Of a DNA stretch of 7,597 nucleotides, positions 1-6,996 are shown one piece after another. Under the pieces are notes generated by a model. The model ran no database searches. It was not told the origin of the DNA and was given only the letters and a program-made list of their open reading frames with translations. Position 1 is the first letter of the stretch. Each line of letters opens with the position of its first letter. Position numbers and translations under genes: made by a program. The DNA is from Syntrophobacterales bacterium (GTDB lineage: Bacteria > Desulfobacterota > Syntrophia > Syntrophales > UBA6807), in NCBI GenBank assembly GCA_021159265.1, contig JAGGSD010000248.1, positions 1 to 7,597 of the forward strand, written 5' to 3'.

Positions 1-203
1 AAATTTGAGCCTGACGCAGAAATTGGGCAAAAGGGAACATTATGCAAAGGTCTCATTATTTATGATGGATATCTCAAATAATAGAGGGCATGAAAAAATG
101 GGGATGGAAGAGATATTTTCGTTATCTTCAGCACATAAAAAATATCTCTTTGAACCTGCTGATACCACCCTCATGAAACGTACGAAACTAACTTTTGCTT
201 ACT
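1..203. other. A+T-rich region downstream of the operon, no convincing complete gene
   Basis: Composition falls to about 36% G+C here by hand count, against nearly half in sampled parts of the operon. A plus-strand frame runs from the left edge to a stop at 209-211, but it has no family resemblance and it overlaps the end of atpK. A minus-strand frame opens with ATG at 56 and runs off the left edge. Apart from the inverted repeat at 108-150 I see no RNA gene or clear promoter. Confidence 0.5.
108..150. repeat. Perfect 12-base inverted repeat downstream of atpK
   Basis: The arms at 108-119 (AAGAGATATTTT) and 139-150 (AAAATATCTCTT) are exact reverse complements separated by 19 bases. Four further bases inside the loop can pair (TTAT with ATAA on the minus strand). 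It lies about 54 bases after the atpK stop, where an operon terminator would be expected. However, the stem is A+T-rich, the loop is large, and the only T run on the minus strand (98-93) comes 9 bases after the stem. It could be a weak terminator, an mRNA 3'-end stabiliser or a protein-binding palindrome. The repeat is certain and its role is not. Confidence 0.65.
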
Positions 204-713
204 TTACATAATGAATGTCATAACCAGAGCAAAAACAGCATAGGTCTCGGGCATAGCACCGGCAACCAGGGCATTCGCTATAGTGTTTTTACCTTCGTGG
301 ATGCTCTTGATTCCTGCCGCACAAACTATTCCCTGATACCACCCGCTGACGAGCATGGTAACCATGGCAATAGCCGCTTTTCCAGCAACTGAATAAGGAT
401 CAGAATCAAATTTGTCCATATTGGTAAAAAATACCACCATTGCATATATACCTTGGGTGGAGGGCATCAGAGCAACAGGAATGACTTTATAAAAATTCTC
501 TTCGCCGCCACCGAGGAGGGCTTGAAACCCGATGACAAGACCTATTGCAGACCCGGCAAGGCCTAATGATAAACTAAGACCCATGGCAAACTTCGCGATA
601 AAGGGAGCCCAATCTTTCTGCTCAGCTACCGTTTGAGCGAATGCCGGAGACAAAAAACCTGTCAATAGAATCATACTCAGAGAACCAACGACGACAATAC
701 ACTTTCTATTCAT
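204..713 (-). CDS. atpK: V-type ATPase subunit K, proteolipid rotor ring (double hairpin, Na+-type site)
   Basis: This 169-residue proteolipid forms the rotating membrane ring that carries the ions. Residues 1-26 are a positively charged, hydrophobic leader ending in AFA-Q, either a cleaved signal peptide or an extra membrane helix. Four transmembrane helices in two hairpins follow, at about 37-66, 75-96, 106-135 and 146-169. Compared with Enterococcus hirae NtpK, MPSTQG (83-88) matches its LPGTQG, giving T86 and Q87 for T64 and Q65. SGWYQG (123-128) gives Q127 for Q110, and AMPETYA (153-159) gives E156 for the carboxylate E139. L61 is replaced by M83, but that ligand acts through its backbone. 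There is one carboxylate per four helices. The ATG at 713 has a GGGG-type ribosome site 10 bases upstream (AAGGGG at 729-724). It is the last operon gene and ends in TAA at 206-204. Function is clear from the motifs and its place after atpI. Ion choice is inferred. Confidence 0.94.
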   Translation of the reverse strand: MNRKCIVVVGSLSMILLTGFLSPAFAQTVAEQKDWAPFIAKFAMGLSLSLGLAGSAIGLVIGFQALLGGGEENFYKVIPVALMPSTQGIYAMVVFFTNMDKFDSDPYSVAGKAAIAMVTMLVSGWYQGIVCAAGIKSIHEGKNTIANALVAGAMPETYAVFALVMTFIM

Positions 714-719
714 AACTAT

Positions 720-2540
720 TTAACCCCTTTCAATTTTGAATGGTTTATACTCAATACCACCGCCCTGGAAAAAGCTTTTAAAGGCCTCGACAAAGTGCAA
801 GCGGGCTGAATGAACAACAGCCCCCAGAATGCTGAGGGCAAGATTAACGATATGACCTATGATAATAACTATCACCGCCAAAACGGGCCCCGCATATTTT
901 CCACCAGCAACCATTACCATGGCTCCCAATTGATTCATGACACAGGCAATGGTCGCTGTGGCAATACCCAATCCGAACAGACGGGCATACGAAAGCAAAT
1001 CACCGATCAGGCCGGTCATCCCATAAATATTCCAGAGTCCCAATCCAATACGTATACCCCAATTTTTATTATCCGTTGCAAAGAAGAGGGTAAGAATAAG
1101 ACTCATTGCAAGAATCGCCACTCCTCCATAGAAGAGAGGCAGGTGCATGATAGAGGCCGGATCAGAAAACCAGATATTCCTGCTTACCAAAATGACTCCA
1201 CCCCAGAGTACCCCCATCACACCAAGTTTCTCCAACTGGGCCCGCGAAGAGGGAGCTTGCATTATCCCCAAAATATAGGAAACCGACAGGTGAAACAATC
1301 CCAGGCCCAGAGAAATATAAAACAAAATCATCGGGTCTCCAACCCCAACGGATAGATCAATCAAAATCCAGTTACGGTTGACAAAATTATAGCCGAAAAT
1401 CGAACCGGTTATGAGACCGACAAATATAGTTGCCACTGAAAAGGCCTGACACAGTTTCATCACCAGTGATAACCCCTGAATCTTCGATCCAAACTTTTTA
1501 TCAGCCCAGTAGGATACCAGAAAGAAAATGAGTCCATAGCCAGCATCACTCAAGCAAATCCCAAAAAACAGGATCATAAAGGGGGCAAAAAAATAGGACG
1601 GATCTATTTCCCTGTAATTGGGAACTCCGTAAAGATTCAAGAGGGGTTCAATCCTTTTTATAAACCAGTTGTTTTTGAGTAATGTCGGAGGTACTTCTTC
1701 CGGAAAAGGATCTCTTAAACTAATATGGAGTGGGAGATTACTTTTCTCAACTTCCTTCAGAAGCTCATCTTCCCGTTCACTGGGTATCCATCCTTGAACA
1801 CCAAAGAGATAATCCTCCGAATAGGCAGTCCCAGTCTTTTCTATATAGCTGGCTCTACTCAAAGCGGCTCTATACTGATCTTGCAATGTGTCAATCTTAT
1901 CAGCGGCTCCGGCAAGTTCTTTAGTCAATTTATCTTCTTGCTCTAATAATCGCTCGTATTCCTGTTTCGCATCATCCAGCCCAAGATCAGGCCAGGGAAG
2001 CAACGTTGCCTGTGAAATCACGAGGGGTTTATCGGCTGAAATGGTGAAGAATAATACTTCCTGTTTCTCCGATACCGTCTCCAGAAAAATATCATCGGGG
2101 ATGCTGAAAGAGTCCCACTTTTTCGCATCCATGCGAAACCGCTGGACATAAACCCCATTTTCCTCAAGTTTCCGAACCTGCTGGAGGTCAAAATTTCCCC
2201 AGACAGAAAGATCTCCAATAACTCTCTGGAGGGCCTGCTTTCTACTCTGTATCTCCTCCAATAGAGATACCTTCCCCCCAATGTAGGTAACAAGCTCCTC
2301 ATCCGGCACAGACACAGGAATTTTTTCTTCCAGTTTGCTGTAACGTCCGACGGCCTTACTGGCCTGAGTGATCTTTCTTAAATCACGTACAGCGGCCGCG
2401 TTTTTCCTGTCAAACTCATCCGTCATATCGGTGACCGGTTCCACATGGACGACTCCGGTCTCCTGTAGAAAACGCATCGCCTCCTCTTTATGATCGGATG
2501 GTCCGACGATATATACTCTTGACATTTTTACTAAAGCCAA
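720..2540 (-). CDS. atpI: V-type ATPase membrane subunit I (a subunit)
   Basis: This 606-residue stator subunit carries the two half-channels through which ions reach the K ring. Residues 1 to about 315 form the cytoplasmic arm, with two coiled-coil stretches (about 90-125 and 190-232) and the conserved GWIPSEREDELL (250-261). The membrane part has about seven segments, roughly 319-343, 363-385, 403-424, 438-455, 467-487, 513-535 and 550-577. The essential arginine opposite the rotor carboxylate is R520 in LLSYARLFGLG. The C-terminal signature HSARLHFVEAFKSFF (577-591) is intact. I accept the TTG start at 2540: AGGAG at 2553-2549 lies 8 bases upstream, whereas the ATG at 2525 has no ribosome site. 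The resulting MALVKMSRV N-terminus also fits the family, where the strand begins just after such a Lys-Met pair. It is slightly shorter than archaeal homologues, as is common in spirochaete-type operons. Six bases separate its stop from atpK. Confidence 0.96.
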   Translation of the reverse strand: MALVKMSRVYIVGPSDHKEEAMRFLQETGVVHVEPVTDMTDEFDRKNAAAVRDLRKITQASKAVGRYSKLEEKIPVSVPDEELVTYIGGKVSLLEEIQSRKQALQRVIGDLSVWGNFDLQQVRKLEENGVYVQRFRMDAKKWDSFSIPDDIFLETVSEKQEVLFFTISADKPLVISQATLLPWPDLGLDDAKQEYERLLEQEDKLTKELAGAADKIDTLQDQYRAALSRASYIEKTGTAYSEDYLFGVQGWIPSEREDELLKEVEKSNLPLHISLRDPFPEEVPPTLLKNNWFIKRIEPLLNLYGVPNYREIDPSYFFAPFMILFFGICLSDAGYGLIFFLVSYWADKKFGSKIQGLSLVMKLCQAFSVATIFVGLITGSIFGYNFVNRNWILIDLSVGVGDPMILFYISLGLGLFHLSVSYILGIMQAPSSRAQLEKLGVMGVLWGGVILVSRNIWFSDPASIMHLPLFYGGVAILAMSLILTLFFATDNKNWGIRIGLGLWNIYGMTGLIGDLLSYARLFGLGIATATIACVMNQLGAMVMVAGGKYAGPVLAVIVIIIGHIVNLALSILGAVVHSARLHFVEAFKSFFQGGGIEYKPFKIERG

Positions 2541-2548
2541 TGTGCTAG

Positions 2549-2553
2549 CTCCT
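2549..2553 (-). promoter_or_regulatory. Ribosome binding site of atpI, supporting a TTG start
   Basis: AGGAG on the minus strand, followed by 8 bases and then TTG at 2540. The alternative ATG at 2525 is preceded by A/T-rich bases with no such site. This supports initiation of subunit I at a TTG codon, 45 bases downstream of the atpD stop. Confidence 0.7.
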
Positions 2554-2585
2554 AATCCTGTCCTGCTTTTTCACAGCCTCTCGTA

Positions 2586-3185
2586 TTAAGCCGCCCCACT
2601 CAGTCTCTTGGCAACTTTGGCAACACCAACAGCAGCCGCCTGCTGGTCCTGGAGATAAACGGTGATTTTCCTGACGGCTTCCCGGCCTTCGGGAATTAAC
2701 CTCTGTTCATAAAGGTTGATTCGCTGACTGGTTTTGAGAAACCCTTCATGTAACACCTTCTCCTGTTCCTTAAGCATGTTAATCTCTTCTCGAAGAGAAA
2801 TGGCTTCTCGCGTCTTAACCATGACCTCATCAAAACTATACGGGGTGGCAAATAGACCGTAAGGCGGATCGTCAAAAATGACCTCGTGAAACTGTGGCAC
2901 TTTCAATCCAGCCACATTATGTATTGAAGATACGACTTCCTTGATGGAAATAAAAAAATTTAGCTCGTCCTTCATATCGTTGTACAATTGTGACCATGAT
3001 TTAATTTCATTTAACAGTTCTTCCATTAAAGCCTGCTTTTCCTTGATATTTTTACGGGCAACTGCCAGTTGCATTAAAAACTGCTCTTTTCTGGCTTCGA
3101 GAGCCGGAAGGAAACGCTGATACATTACCAGTTTCTGCTTCTGTTCCCTCAAGGAAACCTTGTTTAACTTTATTCGCTCAGCCAT
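2586..3185 (-). CDS. atpD: V-type ATPase subunit D, central rotor shaft
   Basis: Subunit D is the coiled-coil central shaft that turns inside the A3B3 head and transmits torque to the K ring, equivalent to F-type gamma. The protein has 199 residues, a usual length. The N-terminal helix carries the family pattern (IKLNKVSLREQKQKLVMYQR, residues 5-24). A short globular middle includes HNVAGLKVPQF, and a long C-terminal helix starts near FDEVMVKTREAI and runs through the Gln/Ala-rich end. Two long amphipathic helices flanking a small middle is the diagnostic fold. The ATG at 3185 lies 13 bases after the atpB stop. The ribosome site is weak and close (AGGA two bases before the ATG), so expression may depend on coupling to atpB. 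A 45-base gap follows before atpI, the largest in the operon. In this family D is normally paired with subunit F, which is absent here. Confidence 0.95.
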   Translation of the reverse strand: MAERIKLNKVSLREQKQKLVMYQRFLPALEARKEQFLMQLAVARKNIKEKQALMEELLNEIKSWSQLYNDMKDELNFFISIKEVVSSIHNVAGLKVPQFHEVIFDDPPYGLFATPYSFDEVMVKTREAISLREEINMLKEQEKVLHEGFLKTSQRINLYEQRLIPEGREAVRKITVYLQDQQAAAVGVAKVAKRLSGAA

Positions 3186-3198
3186 GATCCTATATTAC

Positions 3199-4503
3199 TC
3201 AGTGGCCTTTAGGCCAGTATTGATCTATAAATTCCTGTTTAATTCCGACTTCATCCGGACGGAAACACTCAGCCATGGTTTTCCACCCCAGATCAAGAGC
3301 ATCATTAAGTCCTATGTCCACCCTCAGATCCATAAATCGCTCATAGAAAAGCTTTGCATACTCCAGGTACCTGTCATCATCAGCTGTTTTATCGAACCCC
3401 ATAGCCAATTTCTGTTCCACTTCGCGGCTTCTGGCAAAGAGTCTAATCATGCTGTTCATGATATAACCATGGTCCTCTCGTGTAACGCTACCGATGATCA
3501 GTTGCTTCAATCGAGACAGCGAACCAAAGGGTTCGATTGCCCCCTGTTTGAGATAAAATTGTCCTTCCGTGATATAACCGGTATTATCAGGAACCGGATG
3601 GGTAACATCATCGCCAGGCATGGTGGTCACGGCAAGGATGGTGATGCTGCCAGCTCCGTCAAAGTCAACGGCCTTCTCATAACGCGAGGCGAGGTCACTG
3701 TAAAGTGAACCGGGGTAACCCAGGTTTGACGGAACCTGATCCATTGAAATGGCGATTTCCTTCATAGCATCGGCAAAGGCAGTCATATCCGATAGAAGCA
3801 CAAGTACTCTCTTGCCCTGCACTCCGAAGTGTTCCGCCACAGCCAGAGCCATGTCGGGAACAAGCAGCCTTTCCACGACCGGATCAGAAGCTGTGTGAAC
3901 AAACATGATGGTTCGAGATAACACCCCGGCTTCTTCAAAGGTTCTTCTGAACTTCAGGTATTCGTCATACTTGAGGCCTATGCCTCCGAGGATAACAACG
4001 TCTGCTTCAGCACGCACTCCAATACGGGCCAGAAGTTCATTATAAGGTTCCCCGGCTGCAGCAAAAATGGGAAGTTTCTGGCTTTCAACCAAGGGATTGA
4101 AGACATCCACCATGGGAACCCTCGTTTCTATAAAACCTCTGGGTATAACACGCTTGATGGGATTTACCGAAGGACCACCGATATCAATCCGGGGCAATGC
4201 CACCAGTTCAGATCCTCCATCGATGGGATCTCCGGAACCGTTGAATATCCTCCCCAAAAGGGCGTCTCCAAAAGCCACCTGCATGGGATGTCCCAAAAAT
4301 CGCACCTGATCTCCAGTAGCAACTCCCTTCGACCCGGCAAAAACCTGCAGTAAAACATCATCTCCCCGCAGACGGATTACCTGGGCAAGAGATGTCCCGC
4401 GCCTGCTTTTCACGGCAGCAAGCTCTCCATAACCAATTTCCTTTGCCGGTACCGTGATAATATCGCCTTGAATGGCAGTTATGCGTGTATGTTCTATGAT
4501 CAT
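3199..4503 (-). CDS. atpB: V-type ATPase non-catalytic subunit B
   Basis: This is the regulatory nucleotide-site partner of subunit A in the A3B3 hexamer. As expected for B, the P-loop position is degenerate, PIFAAAGEPYNEL (about residues 147-159 when counted from the TTG at 4509), with no GKT. Other family landmarks are VHTASDPVVERLLVPD (204-219), LVLLSDMTAFADAMKEI (236-252), QVPSNLGYPGSLYSDLA (258-274), VTTMPGDDVTHPVPD (294-308) and the arginine-finger stretch PFGSLSRLKQ with R333. The C-terminus YWPKGH resembles spirochaete B subunits. I choose ATG 4503 (434 residues). The upstream in-frame TTG at 4509 would add only two residues. The site AGGAG at 4518-4514 lies 10 bases from the ATG and 4 from the TTG, so spacing does not decide. 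The ATG start aligns well with spirochaete homologues as I remember them. It begins only seven bases after the atpA stop, so the genes are co-translated. Confidence 0.97.
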   Translation of the reverse strand: MIIEHTRITAIQGDIITVPAKEIGYGELAAVKSRRGTSLAQVIRLRGDDVLLQVFAGSKGVATGDQVRFLGHPMQVAFGDALLGRIFNGSGDPIDGGSELVALPRIDIGGPSVNPIKRVIPRGFIETRVPMVDVFNPLVESQKLPIFAAAGEPYNELLARIGVRAEADVVILGGIGLKYDEYLKFRRTFEEAGVLSRTIMFVHTASDPVVERLLVPDMALAVAEHFGVQGKRVLVLLSDMTAFADAMKEIAISMDQVPSNLGYPGSLYSDLASRYEKAVDFDGAGSITILAVTTMPGDDVTHPVPDNTGYITEGQFYLKQGAIEPFGSLSRLKQLIIGSVTREDHGYIMNSMIRLFARSREVEQKLAMGFDKTADDDRYLEYAKLFYERFMDLRVDIGLNDALDLGWKTMAECFRPDEVGIKQEFIDQYWPKGH

Positions 4504-4510
4504 GCGCAAG

Positions 4511-6271
4511 CTACTCCTCTCCCAGGATTATTTCGATCTCTTTCCGATATTTTTGATATTCTTCACTCTCAAAAACACAATACTTCAGCTGAAAAAAGAG
4601 ATTCTGCATATGGGTCATCTCTTTTCGTGCTTCCTCTTTAGTGTCAAAAGTAAAGTCATGGTGAACCATTCTCATGAGAAGCAGAAAATCCGATATCTGC
4701 CTTTCCTCGGAAGTCGCCCGCTCAACGACATCAAAGGCATCCTGTTGCAGGCAAACAGCATCAATGATTTCTGATTTGAGGTAGATTACCAGATCTTCCA
4801 CACTGATCCCCTCCTCACCAACAACGAGCATCATCTGGTGGATTTCGCTTCCCTTATTGAACAGCGCTTGTGCCTCTTTGACCAGATCAACCCAGCCTTC
4901 ATGACGTTCATTCAATGAATCTTCCATCAAATCCAGGTAAAGGCTCCATGAAATGAGCGGGTCAATGGCTGGATACTTCCGCTCATCAGACCGTGTACGG
5001 GAAAGTCCGTAAAAAGCCCCTACAACCTTGAGGGTATTCTGGGTCACCGGCTCTTCAAAATTTCCTCCCGCGGGGGAAACGGTTCCAATTATAGTAAGAG
5101 ATCCGGTAGAGTCATTGTAAAGCCTTACAAGACCAGCTCTCTCATAGACTGCGGCAATACGACTCTCCAGATAGGCCGGAAACGCCTCCTCACCAGGAAT
5201 CTCTTCCATACGGGCTGATGATTCTCTGAGGGCCTGAGCCCATCTTGATGTACTGTCAGCAAGGATCAGTACCTTAAGTCCCATCTGGCGGTAGTATTCA
5301 CCCAGCGCCACTCCCGTGTAAATCGATGCCTCTCGTGCCGCCACCGGCATTGATGAGGTATTACAGATAATAATTGTCCTTTCCATCAGGGATCGCCCCG
5401 TCTTGGGATCTTCCAATTCAGGAAATTCCCGGATCGTCTCTACAACCTCACCGGCACGTTCGCCGCAGGCAACAATGATCACGATATCTGTCTCGGCATA
5501 GCGAGAAATGATTTGCTGCAGAACGGTCTTTCCCGCACCAAAAGGACCCGGGATACATGCCGTACCACCTTCTGCCAGCGGATAAAAAATGTCAATAAGT
5601 CGCATCTGGGTGAGAAGCTGTGTGGTGGGCAGTATCCTTTCTGAATAGGTCCGAACAGGTATTTTTACCGGCCACTCCTGCACCATGGTAATCGATTCTT
5701 CTCTTCCTTCCTCATTCTTCAGGAGGGCAATCTGCTCATTAACGGTATAAGAACCCGCTGTTTTGATATCCACCACCTCCCAGGTTCCCAAAAATGATAG
5801 AGGAACCATAATCTGGTGATCAAAGATACCTTCAGGAACTTTACCGAGATAATGACCCGCTCTGACCCTTGAACCTTTTGTAATCGTAGGTGTGAACTCC
5901 CACGTCTTTTCTTTATCGAGAGAACTAACATACTGTCCACGCTGCAGGAAATACCCGTGGAGGTTATCCAGCTTTTCAAGAGGATTCTGGAGCCCGTCGT
6001 ATATATTGCCCAGAAGGCCAGGGCCTAAAGTGGCAGCAAGTAACTCCCCTGAAAAGTCAACCCTGTCTCCCACCTGCATACCTGTAGTGTTCTCAAAAAC
6101 CTGCATGTCCACAAGATTACCGCGAACCCTGATGATCTCTGATTTGAGCGGGACACCCTGGCAGAACACATAACCCACTTCATTCTGCGAGACCTCCTGA
6201 CCCTCCATTACTTCTACGGTTGCTAATGGACCAGTCACTCCTACGACCCGACCACCGCTTACACTATCCAC
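4511..6271 (-). CDS. atpA: V-type ATPase catalytic subunit A
   Basis: This is the ATP-binding catalytic subunit of the V1 head, three copies of which alternate with three of B. Numbering from the upstream TTG at 6277, the N-terminal barrel covers about 1-80 (GGRVVGVTGPLATVEV). The A-specific non-homologous insert lies around 110-200 (PEGIFDHQIMVP). The P-loop GPFGAGKT is at 244-251, the catalytic Glu is in GER (E273), and Walker B is KVLILAD ending at D341, followed by STSRWAQALRE. The helical C-terminal domain runs to residue 588. Every catalytic residue I can check is present, so it should be active. I place the start at GTG 6271 (586 residues). The strong ribosome site AAGGGAGG ends directly against the TTG, leaving no spacer, but sits 6 bases from the GTG. 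The stop TAG is at 4513-4511, next to atpB. Length and motifs match the usual bacterial V-type A subunit, not F-type beta. Confidence 0.97.
   Translation of the reverse strand: MDSVSGGRVVGVTGPLATVEVMEGQEVSQNEVGYVFCQGVPLKSEIIRVRGNLVDMQVFENTTGMQVGDRVDFSGELLAATLGPGLLGNIYDGLQNPLEKLDNLHGYFLQRGQYVSSLDKEKTWEFTPTITKGSRVRAGHYLGKVPEGIFDHQIMVPLSFLGTWEVVDIKTAGSYTVNEQIALLKNEEGREESITMVQEWPVKIPVRTYSERILPTTQLLTQMRLIDIFYPLAEGGTACIPGPFGAGKTVLQQIISRYAETDIVIIVACGERAGEVVETIREFPELEDPKTGRSLMERTIIICNTSSMPVAAREASIYTGVALGEYYRQMGLKVLILADSTSRWAQALRESSARMEEIPGEEAFPAYLESRIAAVYERAGLVRLYNDSTGSLTIIGTVSPAGGNFEEPVTQNTLKVVGAFYGLSRTRSDERKYPAIDPLISWSLYLDLMEDSLNERHEGWVDLVKEAQALFNKGSEIHQMMLVVGEEGISVEDLVIYLKSEIIDAVCLQQDAFDVVERATSEERQISDFLLLMRMVHHDFTFDTKEEARKEMTHMQNLFFQLKYCVFESEEYQKYRKEIEIILGEE
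4514..4518 (-). promoter_or_regulatory. Ribosome binding site of atpB
   Basis: AGGAG on the minus strand, overlapping the end of atpA just before its TAG stop. It is 10 bases from ATG 4503 and 4 bases from the in-frame TTG 4509. Both distances are slightly off the optimum, so the site shows that initiation occurs here but does not by itself choose the start. Confidence 0.6.
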
Positions 6272-6273
6272 AT

Positions 6274-6996
6274 TCAACCTCCCTTATATAAAAAATCATG
6301 GAATTCATAAGGTGCTTCTATCCTTTCCCAACGACTGTAAATCATAAGCTGTGACACATAGGCAAGAATGGCATCAATTGAAAAAGGATCGTTGCCCTGA
6401 CAATGGAAAAGGTATTTCAATCGCTCTGTATCAAGATACCTTTCAGCCAATAATGGGTTTTTCTTCCCCTTGACCTGCGCCATCATATTGGTAAAGTCGG
6501 CAGCACTGAAATTGCCGAGAACCGTGTATGATTCGGCATCCTTTCCGCTTTCTTTTCCCCGTAAAGATACCAGGTTATTCCGCAATTCAATCTCCCATGG
6601 AAGGTAATCGAGGACAAACCGGCACTTCGACTTTTGCGCTAATTCATAGAAATAAGTGTAATATCTCTCCCATAGACGATCGTAAATGTATGGACGATGA
6701 ATACCCCGTTCTTTCTCCTCAATAAAGTCTTTAAGAAACGGGGGGAGATCTTTCTGGTTTTCGATATCTTCTCGCGTTAATACACCACCATCAATAAAGA
6801 TATCTCGACCCTGATCGATTTGCTCCCAATTGGCAACATCGATCGACAAAAGCTGTGCTTCAAATAGCGACTCGTCCCCGGATTGTATATTCCGCTTGAG
6901 CATTCCGATGGTCTCGGCCATGGTGAACGACAGTTTTTCACCGAGCTCAACCGGTAAAGGGGGAAGCAGGCATGCTAAATGATAATAAGCCCCCAT
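6274..6996 (-). CDS. DUF2764 family protein, probable V-ATPase subunit C-like component
   Basis: This 240-residue soluble protein has no signal peptide or membrane segment. It occupies the slot between E and A, where spirochaete, chlamydial and Bacteroidetes V-ATPase operons carry a DUF2764 gene. The family feel comes from the N-terminus (GAYYHLACLLPPLP, residues 2-15), the central PWEIELRNNLVSLR (133-146) and the DPFSIDAILAYVSQL stretch near the C-terminus (203-217). It is mostly predicted helical. No subunit C (AC39/d-type) gene is present, and the helical character and the W-E-x-E-x-R-N-x-L pattern loosely recall subunit C, so I infer that it is the adaptor between shaft and K ring. That function is inference, not shown by the sequence. 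The ATG at 6996 shares one base with the atpE stop, and AAAGG at 7010-7006, 9 bases upstream, is an acceptable ribosome site. Its last codons (K-G-G-stop) contain the ribosome site of atpA, so the two genes are probably translationally coupled. Confidence 0.8.
   Translation of the reverse strand: MGAYYHLACLLPPLPVELGEKLSFTMAETIGMLKRNIQSGDESLFEAQLLSIDVANWEQIDQGRDIFIDGGVLTREDIENQKDLPPFLKDFIEEKERGIHRPYIYDRLWERYYTYFYELAQKSKCRFVLDYLPWEIELRNNLVSLRGKESGKDAESYTVLGNFSAADFTNMMAQVKGKKNPLLAERYLDTERLKYLFHCQGNDPFSIDAILAYVSQLMIYSRWERIEAPYEFHDFLYKGG
6278..6285 (-). promoter_or_regulatory. Ribosome binding site of atpA, deciding a GTG start
   Basis: Read on the minus strand this is AAGGGAGG, a near-perfect Shine-Dalgarno sequence placed over the last codons of the DUF2764 gene. 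It directly abuts the TTG at 6277 and lies 6 bases before the GTG at 6271. Normal spacing therefore selects GTG, which shortens subunit A by two residues and leaves the upstream stop (TGA, 6276-6274) two bases before the start. Confidence 0.75.

Noticed and set aside
5..211. Plus-strand open frame of 68 codons from the left edge, as a possible convergent gene end
   Set aside because: It starts with TTG, shows no family resemblance or domain-like pattern, spans the inverted repeat and overlaps the last codons of atpK. It may still be the tail of a gene to the left, but nothing supports that.
159..344. Twelve-base direct repeat CTGATACCACCC at 159-170 and 333-344, hinting at a duplicated fragment of atpK
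   Set aside because: The flanking bases do not match, so there is no evidence of a duplicated gene piece. A single 12-base match between a short gap and a 7.6 kb window is plausible by chance.
810..1355. Long plus-strand open frame (181 codons) inside atpI
   Set aside because: It is antisense to the conserved membrane domain of subunit I. Its product is rich in Asn, His and Arg without hydrophobic core patterns, as expected for a shadow frame.
3160..3708. Long plus-strand open frame (182 codons) across atpB and the start of atpD
   Set aside because: It is antisense to strongly conserved subunit B sequence, and no ribosome site or family motif was seen. It is best explained as a shadow frame.
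4056..4100. Absence of a P-loop GKT in subunit B, which might suggest a broken nucleotide site
   Set aside because: A degenerate P-loop (GEPYNEL) is normal for the non-catalytic B subunit of V/A-type ATPases.
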